Positions 55,706 through 64,000 of a stretch of 64,000 bases of DNA are shown piece by piece. The notes beneath the pieces are model-generated. The model worked only from the letters and a program-made list of their open reading frames with translations, did no database searches and was not told the DNA's origin. Numbering within the stretch: position 1 is the first letter of the stretch; the number at the start of each line of letters is the position of its first letter. Source of the stretch: Paenibacillus albicereus (GTDB lineage Bacteria; Bacillota; Bacilli; Paenibacillales; Paenibacillaceae); the NCBI RefSeq assembly GCF_012676905.1, contig NZ_CP051428.1, positions 2,752,001 to 2,816,000 of the forward strand, written 5' to 3'. A program made the position numbers and the translations under genes.

Positions 55706-57034
55706 TTAGTGGCCGCCGCCGAGCCGCTCCAGCTTGAACTGCTCCAGGGAGGACAAGGCGCGGCTCGCAATATGCTCGTTTTTCTCCTTCTTGTTGCGGA
55801 TGCGCTGCTCCGGCGGAGGGAACAAGCCGAAGTTCGCGTTCATCGGTTGGAAGTGGCGGAAGTCGGCCGTCGTGATATAGTGGGCCATGCTGCCGAGAGC
55901 CGTCTCTTTCGGCAGCACGAGCGGTTCGAGCCTGCGCGCGAGACGGCCGGCGTTGATGCCGGCAAGCATGCCCGATGCGGCCGACTCCACGTATCCCTCG
56001 ACCCCGGTCATTTGGCCGGCGAAGAACAGGTTTTCCCGTCCTTTGAATTGATAGGTCGCCTCCAGCAGCTTCGGCGAGTTGATGAACGTATTGCGGTGCA
56101 TGACGCCATAGCGGACGAATTCGGCGTTCTCCAGTCCGGGGATGAGCGAGAACACCCGCTTCTGCTCGCCCCATTTGAGATGCGTCTGGAAGCCGACCAG
56201 GTTGTACAGCGTGCCTGCGGCATTGTCTTGACGCAGCTGGATGACCGCATGCGGCTGCTTGCCCGTGCGCGGATCGACGAGGCCTACCGGCTTCATCGGG
56301 CCGAACAGCACCGTCTGCTTGCCGCGCTGGGCCATCACCTCGATCGGCATGCAGCCCTCGAAGTACACTTCCTTCTCGAAGTCCTTGAGCGCGGCCGTCT
56401 CCGCCGAGACGAGCGCCTCATGGAAGCGCTCGAACTCTTCCTCGTTCATCGGGCAATTCAGATAGGCGGCTTCCCCCTTATCGTAGCGGGAGGCCAGGAA
56501 CACCTTATCCATATCTATGGAATCTTTCTCGACGATAGGAGCGGCAGCATCATAAAAATAAAAATATTCCTCGCCCATGAGCTCCTTGATCTGAGCGGAC
56601 AGGCTCGGCGCAGTGAGCGGTCCTGTCGCGACGACCGTAATGCCGTCCTGCGGAATATCGGCGATCTCCTCGTTGACTACCGTAACGAGGGGATGCTCGC
56701 GCAGCGTGCCGGTGATATCGCCGGAAAACCCGTCGCGATCGACGGCGAGCGCTCCGCCGGCCGGCACGGCGTTGCGGTCGGCCGCCGCCAGCACGAGCGA
56801 GTTCATTCGGCGCATTTCTTCCTTGAGGACGCCGACTGCGTTGGAAAGTCCGTTCGCCCTCAAGCTGTTGCTGCAGACGAGCTCGGCGAATTTATCGGTA
56901 TGATGGGCGGGAGTCTGCTTCACCGGACGCATTTCGTAGAGCTTCACTTCGACGCCCTGGGATGCGATCTGCCAAGCGGCCTCGCTCCCTGCAAGTCCGG
57001 CTCCGATGACGGTAACTGGGGGAATGGATGACAA
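55706..57034 (-). CDS. trmFO: Methylenetetrahydrofolate-tRNA-(uracil-5-)-methyltransferase TrmFO
   Basis: FAD- and folate-dependent enzyme that makes T54 in tRNA. 442 residues with the N-terminal FAD motif [13 protein letters not shown] (9-21), the catalytic cysteines Cys54 (ELVCSNSLR) and Cys228 (FEGCMPIEV), and [18 protein letters not shown]. Start TTG 57034, eight bases after GAGG. In Bacillus subtilis xerC (codV) lies between this gene and hslV; here only 27 bases separate them. Confidence 0.96.
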   Translation of the reverse strand: MSSIPPVTVIGAGLAGSEAAWQIASQGVEVKLYEMRPVKQTPAHHTDKFAELVCSNSLRANGLSNAVGVLKEEMRRMNSLVLAAADRNAVPAGGALAVDRDGFSGDITGTLREHPLVTVVNEEIADIPQDGITVVATGPLTAPSLSAQIKELMGEEYFYFYDAAAPIVEKDSIDMDKVFLASRYDKGEAAYLNCPMNEEEFERFHEALVSAETAALKDFEKEVYFEGCMPIEVMAQRGKQTVLFGPMKPVGLVDPRTGKQPHAVIQLRQDNAAGTLYNLVGFQTHLKWGEQKRVFSLIPGLENAEFVRYGVMHRNTFINSPKLLEATYQFKGRENLFFAGQMTGVEGYVESAASGMLAGINAGRLARRLEPLVLPKETALGSMAHYITTADFRHFQPMNANFGLFPPPEQRIRNKKEKNEHIASRALSSLEQFKLERLGGGH

Positions 57035-57060
57035 GTGCGATTCCTCTCTTTCCTAAAGTC

Positions 57061-57123
57061 AAAAACGGCCCGAACAACCGCAGGGAAGCGGAAAGCCGAT
57101 GCCCGCTTTCCGCTTCCCGCTGT
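57061..57123 (-). terminator. Long hairpin between topA and trmFO
   Basis: A perfect 14-bp stem (GGGAAGCGGAAAGC / GCTTTCCGCTTCCC) with partly paired flanks begins just after the topA stop. TTTTT follows only about 15 bases later, so it is not a textbook terminator; it could be a weak terminator or mRNA processing/stability element. Confidence 0.5.
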
Positions 57124-57127
57124 TGGA

Positions 57128-59224
57128 TTATCCGAGATCTTGATCCTCCGGCAGCTCTTCGTTGAAGTCGCAGGATGGACATTGATACCTGGCGCCGCTC
57201 TTGTTGCGCTTGATGACGAGCATGCTGCCGCATTCCGGGCACGGCTTGCCGGCGGGACGGTCCCACGAGACATAGTCGCAGCCCGGGTATTGGTCGCAGC
57301 CGTAGAAGATGCGCCCTTTTTTGCTGCGGCGCTCGATGATCTGGCCTTCCGCGCATTTCGGGCAGGCGACGCCGATGTTCTTGACGATCGGCTTCGTGTT
57401 GCGGCAGTCCGGAAAACCGGAGCAAGCGAGGAACTTGCCGAAGCGGCCCATCTTGTACACCATCGGGCTTCCGCATTTCTCGCAGACTTCGTCGGACACC
57501 TCGTCCTGAAGCTCGACTTCCTTCATTTCTTCCTCGGCGACCTCGAGCCGCTTCTCGAACGATTCATAGAACTGGGCGAGCACGCGAACCCAGTCCTCCT
57601 TGCCCTCTTCGACATGGTCGAGATCGCCTTCCATATGGGCGGTGAACTCCGCATCGAGAATCTCGGGGAAGAACTCCTCCATGAGCTGGATGACAAGCTC
57701 TCCAAGCTCGGTCGGGAAGAACTTCTTCTCCTCGATCGCCACGTAGCCGCGCTTCTGGATCGTCTCCAGCGTCGGCGCGTACGTGCTCGGGCGGCCGATG
57801 CCCAGCTCCTCGAGCGTGCGCACGAGCCGCGCCTCCGTATAGCGCGGCGGCGGCTGGGTGAAGTGCTGCTTCGGATCGATCGATTCGGCCTTCAAGCTTT
57901 CTCCCTCCGCCAATGCGGGCAGGAACTTGTCCTCGTCCGCCGCGGTGCCGTCGTCATTGCCTTCCACATAGACCTTCATGAATCCGGCGAACTTGACTTT
58001 GGAGCCCGAAGCGCGGAACATGGCTTCGCCGGCGTTCAGGTCCACCGTCATCGTATCGAGCACGGCCGAGCTCATCTGGCTGGCGACGAAGCGTTCCCAG
58101 ACGAGCTTGTACAGCCGATACTGGTCGCGGCTCAAGTACTCCTTGACCGCATCCGGCTCCCACTCCATCGATGTCGGACGAATCGCTTCATGCGCATCCT
58201 GGGCGTTGGCGTTCTTCTTGAGATAGACGCGCGGCTGCTCCGGGTAGAACTCCGGTCCGTACTTCTCGACGATATAGACCTTCGCTTCTTCTTGGGCGAC
58301 TGGAGAGATCCGCGTGGAGTCCGTACGCATGTAGGTGATGAGACCGGCCGTGCCTTGCTTGCCGAGATCGACGCCCTCGTACAGCTGCTGGGCGACCGAC
58401 ATCGTCTTGGAAGCGCGGAAGCTGAGCTTGCGCGCCGCTTCCTGCTGCAAGGAGCTCGTGATGAACGGCGGAGCCGGATTCCGCAGCCGCTCCTTTTCCT
58501 TTACCTCGGCCACGGTGAAATCGCGGCCCTTGATCGCCGCGAGCACGACGTCGACCTCAGCCTGGCTGCCGAGCTCCGACTTGTCTCCTCGGTAGCTGTG
58601 GAACTTCGCTTCGAAGGCCGACTTGCCCTTTTGCAGTCCGGCCGTGATGGACCAATACTCGACCGGCTCGAACGCCTCGATCTCGTTCTCCCGGTCGCTG
58701 ATGAGCTTGACCGCGACCGACTGGACGCGACCGGCAGACAAGCCCTTCTTGACCTTCTTCCATAACAACGGACTGATCTTGTAGCCGACAAGACGATCCA
58801 GGATGCGGCGCGCCTGCTGGGCGTTGACCAGATCCATGTCGATCTTGCGCGGCGTCTTGAACGCGTCCTTGACGGCCTGCTTCGTAATTTCGTTGAAGAC
58901 GACACGGCAGTCGTCCGTCTCGTCCAAGTCCAGGTAATGCGCCAGATGCCAAGCGATCGCTTCGCCTTCGCGATCCGGGTCAGCCGCGAGATAAACGCGC
59001 TTGACCTTTTTGCTGGCATCCTTCAACTCCTTGAGAACAGAGCCTTTGCCGCGGATCGTAATGTATTTGGGATTGAAATCGTTCTCGACTTCGACGCCGA
59101 TCTGGCTTTTCGGCAAATCGCGGATATGGCCCATCGAGGCTTTCACGATAAATTTGCTTCCCAGGTATTTGCCAATCGTCTTCGCTTTTGCCGGTGATTC
59201 GACAATGACAAGTGAATCGGCCAT
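57128..59224 (-). CDS. topA: DNA topoisomerase I
   Basis: Type IA enzyme relaxing negative supercoils. From ATG 59224, eight bases after AAAGGAGG, it has 698 residues: Toprim domain with catalytic Glu9 ([17 protein letters not shown]) and the acidic [10 protein letters not shown] (81-89), active-site Tyr298 in [13 protein letters not shown], and three C-terminal zinc ribbons (CEKCG..., CPKCA..., CPECG...). Seven more in-frame codons upstream are excluded by the ribosome site. Confidence 0.98.
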   Translation of the reverse strand: MADSLVIVESPAKAKTIGKYLGSKFIVKASMGHIRDLPKSQIGVEVENDFNPKYITIRGKGSVLKELKDASKKVKRVYLAADPDREGEAIAWHLAHYLDLDETDDCRVVFNEITKQAVKDAFKTPRKIDMDLVNAQQARRILDRLVGYKISPLLWKKVKKGLSAGRVQSVAVKLISDRENEIEAFEPVEYWSITAGLQKGKSAFEAKFHSYRGDKSELGSQAEVDVVLAAIKGRDFTVAEVKEKERLRNPAPPFITSSLQQEAARKLSFRASKTMSVAQQLYEGVDLGKQGTAGLITYMRTDSTRISPVAQEEAKVYIVEKYGPEFYPEQPRVYLKKNANAQDAHEAIRPTSMEWEPDAVKEYLSRDQYRLYKLVWERFVASQMSSAVLDTMTVDLNAGEAMFRASGSKVKFAGFMKVYVEGNDDGTAADEDKFLPALAEGESLKAESIDPKQHFTQPPPRYTEARLVRTLEELGIGRPSTYAPTLETIQKRGYVAIEEKKFFPTELGELVIQLMEEFFPEILDAEFTAHMEGDLDHVEEGKEDWVRVLAQFYESFEKRLEVAEEEMKEVELQDEVSDEVCEKCGSPMVYKMGRFGKFLACSGFPDCRNTKPIVKNIGVACPKCAEGQIIERRSKKGRIFYGCDQYPGCDYVSWDRPAGKPCPECGSMLVIKRNKSGARYQCPSCDFNEELPEDQDLG

Positions 59225-59250
59225 GTTGGCGTCCTCCTTTCGCAAGCTGC

Positions 59251-60378
59251 TTACAATGCCATATATATGGAACCGTGATGCAGTTCAATCTTACGTTTTA
59301 AACATAAATTTATCAGAACTGTTTGCAAAAGTCCAAAAGCGAGTCCGGAAGCCTCGAACAGCTCGTCCGCCGAGCGCGGCTCGTCCCGCAGCAGCATGTA
59401 GATGAACTGCTCGTCTGCGCTCAGCTGCGGTTCCTCCGGAAGAGCGGACGCCTGCGGCTTGGCCGGCTGAAGATGGGAGAAGTCGCGCGCGATCGTTTCC
59501 GAGCTGTCCGCCAGTTTCGCCCGTCCATCTCGAATCAAGGCGTTGCAGCCGATGCTTTTGGGCGAGTGGATCGGTCCCGGCACCGCAAAAACCTCTCGGT
59601 TCATATCCAGCGCTTGATCCGCCGTAATCAGCGAGCCGCTCGCCGCAGCCGCCTCGATGACGATCGTGCCGAGAGACAAGCCGGCTATGATGCGGTTGCG
59701 CTGCGGGAACATCCCCGGCTTGACGGGAGTCCCGATCGGAAACTCGGACAGCACGAGACCCTCTCGGCAAAGCCGACGGTACAGCGCTCGGTTGTCCGGA
59801 GGATAGGCGGTGTCGACCGGCGTGCCGAGCACGGCGATCGTCGCTCCTCCCGCATCGAGCGCGGCTTCATGGGACAAGCCGTCGATGCCGCGCGCCATGC
59901 CGCTGACGATGGCGAAGCCGGCGGCGGCAAGCTCCCTGCTCAGCTTGGCCGCAGCCTGCCTCCCGTAAGCGGTCGGTCCACGCGTGCCTACGACGGCCAG
60001 ACATGGACGCTCCAGCAGCTCCATTCGGCCGACGGCATACAGCACCCAAGGCGGCTGCGGGATGCGCTGAAGAAGCGGTGGATACTCCGCATCCAAGATC
60101 GTCATCCTGCGACCAAGAAGCCCTTGCAAAGCCCCTTCCCCAATCGGCACATGCCGCTCTCTCCAGCGGCGAGCCGCTTCTGCGGCCGGCGCTTGCCGGA
60201 TGCCCAGCCTGGCCAGCTGGGCGGTCGCCAGCTCCGGCTCCCGCCACAGCTCCGCTTGCATCGCGCGATAGAGCGACTGCCATCCGATGCCAGGCGTTTC
60301 ATGCATCGAGATCACGAATTCACGCATGCGTTCAAGCTCCGCATCCGTCCATTGCTGTTCCAGCCATTCGTCCATCAT
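59251..60378 (-). CDS. dprA: DNA processing protein DprA (Smf)
   Basis: Loads RecA on incoming single-stranded DNA during transformation. 375 residues: an N-terminal helical part, the Rossmann-like core with [52 protein letters not shown] and [19 protein letters not shown], and a C-terminal winged-helix domain (about 315-375). Its presence with comM nearby keeps competence genes together but does not prove competence. Ribosome site AAAGGGA before ATG 60378. Confidence 0.96.
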   Translation of the reverse strand: MMDEWLEQQWTDAELERMREFVISMHETPGIGWQSLYRAMQAELWREPELATAQLARLGIRQAPAAEAARRWRERHVPIGEGALQGLLGRRMTILDAEYPPLLQRIPQPPWVLYAVGRMELLERPCLAVVGTRGPTAYGRQAAAKLSRELAAAGFAIVSGMARGIDGLSHEAALDAGGATIAVLGTPVDTAYPPDNRALYRRLCREGLVLSEFPIGTPVKPGMFPQRNRIIAGLSLGTIVIEAAAASGSLITADQALDMNREVFAVPGPIHSPKSIGCNALIRDGRAKLADSSETIARDFSHLQPAKPQASALPEEPQLSADEQFIYMLLRDEPRSADELFEASGLAFGLLQTVLINLCLKRKIELHHGSIYMAL

Positions 60379-60399
60379 CGGCTACCGTCCCTTTCTTCT

Positions 60400-60405
60400 A
60401 TTATA
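60400..60405 (-). promoter_or_regulatory. Possible dprA promoter (-10 element)
   Basis: A perfect TATAAT on the minus strand, 21 bases before the dprA ATG and after the sucD terminator. No good -35 at normal spacing (TTGGCG is 14 bp away), so a weak promoter at best. Confidence 0.45.
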
Positions 60406-60504
60406 AAGGACGGCACCTGCGCCAATCCCTATTGTGCGGCACAAGAATGCAGATTGCAAGCGCGCAGGCGCCGTCAGCGCCGCCAGAGCTCGCCAGGCGG
60501 CAAC

Positions 60505-60545
60505 AAAAAAGCAGCCTTCTTCCCCGATATGGAGAAGAAGGCTGC
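60505..60545 (-). terminator. Terminator after sucD
   Basis: A perfect 12-bp stem GCAGCCTTCTTC / GAAGAAGGCTGC with an 11-base loop and six T on the minus strand, 24 bases after the sucD stop. Confidence 0.95.
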
Positions 60546-60569
60546 CTGCCTTCCGTTCAAGCGATTCGA

Positions 60570-61499
<930 letters not shown>

Positions 61500-61548
61500 C
61501 GCACATTCACATCCCCTAACAGAATTCGTCTCTGCAGCCCCGAGGGCG

Positions 61549-62709
61549 TTATTTTACGAGCGCAACGATTTTTTGGGCGCCGTCGGACATGCTGTCCGCC
61601 GCGACCAGGTTCAAGCCCGATTCGTTCAGGATCTTCTTGCCGAGCTCAACGTTCGTGCCTTCGAGGCGCACGACGAGCGGACGCTCGAGTCCGAGCTCAC
61701 GGGCCGCCGCGACAACGCCTTCTGCGATGACGTCACAGCGCATGATGCCGCCGAAGATGTTGACGAAGATGCCTTTGACGTTGGCGTCCGAGAGCAGGAT
61801 CTTGAAGGCTTCCGTAACCTTCTCCTTCGTCGCGCCGCCCCCTACGTCGAGGAAGTTGGCCGGGTCGCCGCCATAGTGCTTGATGATGTCCATCGTCGCC
61901 ATCGCAAGGCCTGCGCCGTTGACCATGCAGCCGATGTTTCCGTCAAGCGCGATGTAGCTGAGGTCATACTTGGACGCTTCGATTTCCTTGGCGTCCTCTT
62001 CCTCGAGGTCGCGCAGCGCCAGGATGTCCTTGTGGCGGAACAGGGCGTTGGAGTCGAAGTTCAGCTTGGCGTCGAGCGCCATGACGTTGCCGTCGCCGGT
62101 GACGACGAGCGGGTTGATCTCGGCGATCGAGCAGTCCTTGTCCACGAACGCCGTATAAAGGGCCGTCATGAACTGAACCGCCTTGCGGACGAGCTCTTTT
62201 GGAATATTGATAGCGTATGCAAGACGTTGGGCTTGGAATGGCAGCAGGCCGACGGCCGGATCGATGACTTCCTTGATGATCTTCTCCGGGGAATGCTCGG
62301 CGACTTCCTCGATTTCCGTGCCGCCTTCCTCCGATGCCATCATGACGACGCGGCCCGTAGCGCGATCGACGACGACGCCGACATAATATTCCTTCTTGAT
62401 GTCGCAGCCTTGCTCGATCAGCAGGCGCTTGACTTCCTTGCCTTCCGGACCCGTCTGATGCGTGACGAGCGTCTTGCCCAGGATCTCGGATGCATAGGCG
62501 CGCACCTCGTCGAGGTTTTTCGCCACCTTGACGCCGCCGGCCTTGCCGCGGCCGCCCGCATGGATCTGCGCCTTGACCACAACGACGGAAGTGCCCAGTT
62601 CCTTGGCTGCCTCAACAGCCTCGTCCACCGTGAAGGCGACCTTGCCTTCCGGGACTGCGACCCCGTATTGTTTCAAGACTTCTTTGCCCTGATACTCATG
62701 AATATTCAT
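61549..62709 (-). CDS. sucC: Succinyl-CoA synthetase beta subunit
   Basis: ATP-grasp subunit that binds the nucleotide and forms succinyl phosphate. 386 residues opening [20 protein letters not shown], with [40 protein letters not shown] and a C-terminal [11 protein letters not shown]-type segment ([20 protein letters not shown]). GGAGG lies nine bases before ATG 62709. Confidence 0.98.
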   Translation of the reverse strand: MNIHEYQGKEVLKQYGVAVPEGKVAFTVDEAVEAAKELGTSVVVVKAQIHAGGRGKAGGVKVAKNLDEVRAYASEILGKTLVTHQTGPEGKEVKRLLIEQGCDIKKEYYVGVVVDRATGRVVMMASEEGGTEIEEVAEHSPEKIIKEVIDPAVGLLPFQAQRLAYAINIPKELVRKAVQFMTALYTAFVDKDCSIAEINPLVVTGDGNVMALDAKLNFDSNALFRHKDILALRDLEEEDAKEIEASKYDLSYIALDGNIGCMVNGAGLAMATMDIIKHYGGDPANFLDVGGGATKEKVTEAFKILLSDANVKGIFVNIFGGIMRCDVIAEGVVAAARELGLERPLVVRLEGTNVELGKKILNESGLNLVAADSMSDGAQKIVALVK

Positions 62710-62775
62710 TCACGACATCCTCCAATCCTCTGACTCGGGTGGAAACAGCTAGAACTAATCAAACAAACATCTGTC

Positions 62776-62781
62776 ATTATA
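62776..62781 (-). promoter_or_regulatory. Promoter of sucC-sucD (extended -10)
   Basis: TATAAT preceded by TGA (TGATATAAT) on the minus strand gives an extended -10; no good -35 at 17 bp. The leader to the sucC ATG would be about 60 nt. A 9-bp inverted repeat lies just upstream. Confidence 0.65.
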
Positions 62782-62803
62782 TCACAATCCCTGACTCGCT
62801 TCG

Positions 62804-62840
62804 CGCAAAAAAGCGCCCCGCCCGTAAAATATTTTTTGCG
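62804..62840. promoter_or_regulatory. Inverted repeat between divergent sucC and comM
   Basis: CGCAAAAAA (62804-62812) and TTTTTTGCG (62832-62840) form a perfect 9-bp inverted repeat with 19 bases between. It borders the -35 position of the sucC promoter and could be an operator; nothing else supports this. Confidence 0.3.
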
Positions 62841-62873
62841 TTTCGGTAAATTTGGAACGGCCTGGAAGAGCGG

Positions 62874-62903
62874 TTGACAGCTCGGACGGACCTGGATTAA
62901 TCT
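62874..62903 (+). promoter_or_regulatory. Probable comM promoter
   Basis: A perfect -35 TTGACA (62874-62879) on the plus strand with TAATCT (62898-62903) 18 bp downstream. The -10 is poor (3 of 6). Transcription would start near 62910, giving a leader of about 67 nt that holds the hairpin at 62937-62973. Confidence 0.5.
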
Positions 62904-62936
62904 ATCCTTATCCATATACTTTTCAGGGAAGTAAGG

Positions 62937-62973
62937 AAGCACCTTCGCCCGTCATTCGGGGAGGGTGCTTTTT
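62937..62973 (+). terminator. Terminator-like hairpin in the comM leader
   Basis: AAGCACCTTCGCCC pairs with GGGGAGGGTGCTT (12 pairs, one mismatch), 7-base loop, then TTTTT, only three bases before the comM ATG. There is no plus-strand gene upstream, so it is a leader element. The only ribosome site, GGGGAGG (62958-62964), lies in its 3' arm. Confidence 0.7.
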
Positions 62974-62976
62974 GTC

Positions 62977-64000
62977 ATGTCCTACAGTTCGTTCACAAGC
63001 GCCAGCGTGCAAGGCGTCGACGGGCGGCTCGTCGCCGTCGAAGTCGATCTTGCCAGCGGCTTGCCGCAGATCGCCGTCGTCGGATTGCCCGACCCGGCCG
63101 TACGCGAGTCGGTCGAGCGCGTCCGCGCCGCGCTGCGCAATTGCGGCTTCCAGTTTCCGATGCAGCGCATCACCGTCAATCTGGCCCCGGCCGACATGCG
63201 CAAGGAAGGGACCGCGTATGATCTGGCGATCGCCGCCGCCATCCTGTCGGCAAGCGGCCAACTGGAAGGGCGGCCGTTCGAGGAGACGCTCGTCATCGGA
63301 GAGCTCGCCCTCAGCGGCGAGCTGCGCTCCGTGCCCGGCGTGCTGCCGATGGCGGCCGAGGCGCGCCGGCTCGGCCTGCGGCGCGTGCTCGTCCCCGCCG
63401 CCAATGCGGCCGAGGCGGCGCTTGTCGGCGGACTCGACGTCTACTCGGCGCGCAGCCTCACCGAGCTCGCTGCCGCCTTCCGCAGCGGCGGGGGCTGGGG
63501 CGCGCTGCTTCGGGACCGCGAGGAGGAGACGGCTTCGGGAGCATCCGCAGAGCCTGGCCTCGGCGCGGAATTGGACTACGCCGACGTGATCGGCCAGCAT
63601 GCCGCCAAGCGCGCGCTTGCCATCGCCGCTGCCGGCAGGCACAACCTGCTGCTGTCGGGTCCACCGGGCACGGGCAAGACGATGCTCATCCGCAGGCTGC
63701 CCGGCATTTTGCCTCCCATGAGCCGCGAGGAAGCGCTTGAGGTGACGAAAATAGGCAGCGTCGCCGGCAAGCTGCAGAGGCGAGGCGCGCTGATGGACAA
63801 GCGTCCGTTCCGCTCCCCGCATCACACGATTTCGGCAGCCGGTCTGATTGGAGGAGGCTCGATTCCGCGGCCGGGCGAAGCGACGCTCGCCCATCGAGGC
63901 GTGCTTTTTCTCGATGAGCTGCCGGAATTCCCGCGAGGCGCGCTGGAGGCGCTGCGCCAGCCGCTCGAGGACCGCGAGGTGACGCTTGCGAGGGCGAGAG
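62977..64000 (+). CDS. comM: YifB/ComM-family Mg-chelatase-like AAA+ ATPase (partial)
   Basis: 341 complete codons are visible before the window end; the C-terminal part is missing. It starts [20 protein letters not shown] with the N-terminal Lon-like ChlI domain (about 1-165, including [20 protein letters not shown]), then the Mg-chelatase AAA+ domain with Walker A GPPGTGKT at 228-235 and Walker B VLFLDE at 309-314. In Haemophilus and Vibrio, ComM is a hexameric branch-migration helicase that aids integration of transformed DNA. GGGGAGG lies 12 bases upstream, inside a hairpin. It is divergent from sucC. Confidence 0.95.
   Translation, partial: MSYSSFTSASVQGVDGRLVAVEVDLASGLPQIAVVGLPDPAVRESVERVRAALRNCGFQFPMQRITVNLAPADMRKEGTAYDLAIAAAILSASGQLEGRPFEETLVIGELALSGELRSVPGVLPMAAEARRLGLRRVLVPAANAAEAALVGGLDVYSARSLTELAAAFRSGGGWGALLRDREEETASGASAEPGLGAELDYADVIGQHAAKRALAIAAAGRHNLLLSGPPGTGKTMLIRRLPGILPPMSREEALEVTKIGSVAGKLQRRGALMDKRPFRSPHHTISAAGLIGGGSIPRPGEATLAHRGVLFLDELPEFPRGALEALRQPLEDREVTLARAR

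Noticed and set aside
62852-63589. A 245-codon plus-strand frame overlapping the start of comM
   Set aside because: Its product is Ser/Pro/Arg/Ala-rich without family features, while the neighbouring frame encodes a continuous YifB/ComM protein with Walker motifs.

Overview
The window looks like the chromosome of a GC-rich, endospore-forming Firmicute close to Paenibacillus (Paenibacillaceae, e.g. Paenibacillus or Cohnella). The reasons are Bacillus-type gene order, PolC-type replicase, CodY, HslUV, CheC/CheD chemotaxis, FliY, SwrD, strong AGGAGG ribosome sites and frequent TTG/GTG starts. Sixty-three of the 64 convincing protein genes lie on the minus strand. Only the last one (comM/yifB, cut by the window end) is on the plus strand. 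No rRNA, tRNA, IS element, prophage or CRISPR array was seen, and no gap between genes exceeds 300 bases.

Reading down the minus strand from the high-coordinate end: sucC-sucD (succinyl-CoA synthetase), closed by a perfect 12-bp terminator; then dprA, topA, trmFO, hslV, hslU and codY, closed by a terminator at 52829-52866. The motility operon follows (52666 down to 21802, about 31 kb, 36 genes): flgB flgC fliE fliF fliG fliH fliI fliJ motE-like fliK flgD flgE swrD fliL fliM fliY cheY fliO fliP fliQ fliR flhB flhA flhF flhG cheB cheA cheW cheC cheD, a small membrane protein, sigD, fapA and three small poorly known genes. It encodes the rod, MS ring, C ring, export apparatus, hook assembly, chemotaxis signalling and the flagellar sigma factor. 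I saw no internal terminator, and many genes overlap by ATGA.

Below it come housekeeping units: rpsB-tsf (leader, then an intergenic hairpin), pyrH-frr-uppS-cdsA-dxr-rseP-proS (nucleotide, translation, isoprenoid, phospholipid and membrane-proteolysis functions), polC, and rimP-nusA-rnpM-ylxQ-infB-rbfA-nrnA-truB-ribF (ribosome maturation, transcription elongation, initiation, cofactor supply). The last unit starts from a near-consensus sigma-A promoter with a perfect hairpin in its leader.

Most of the window is conserved core sequence and I found no clearly new multi-gene system. The points most worth a second look are regulatory or small-scale: a pair of Spo0A-like boxes in front of flgB, a terminator-like hairpin that hides the comM ribosome site, the rimP leader hairpin, four poorly characterised small proteins around sigD, an archaeal/eukaryotic-type ProRS at the usual bacterial proS position, an HslV without the N-terminal serine of the Bacillus enzyme, and a 10-unit tandem repeat inside infB.
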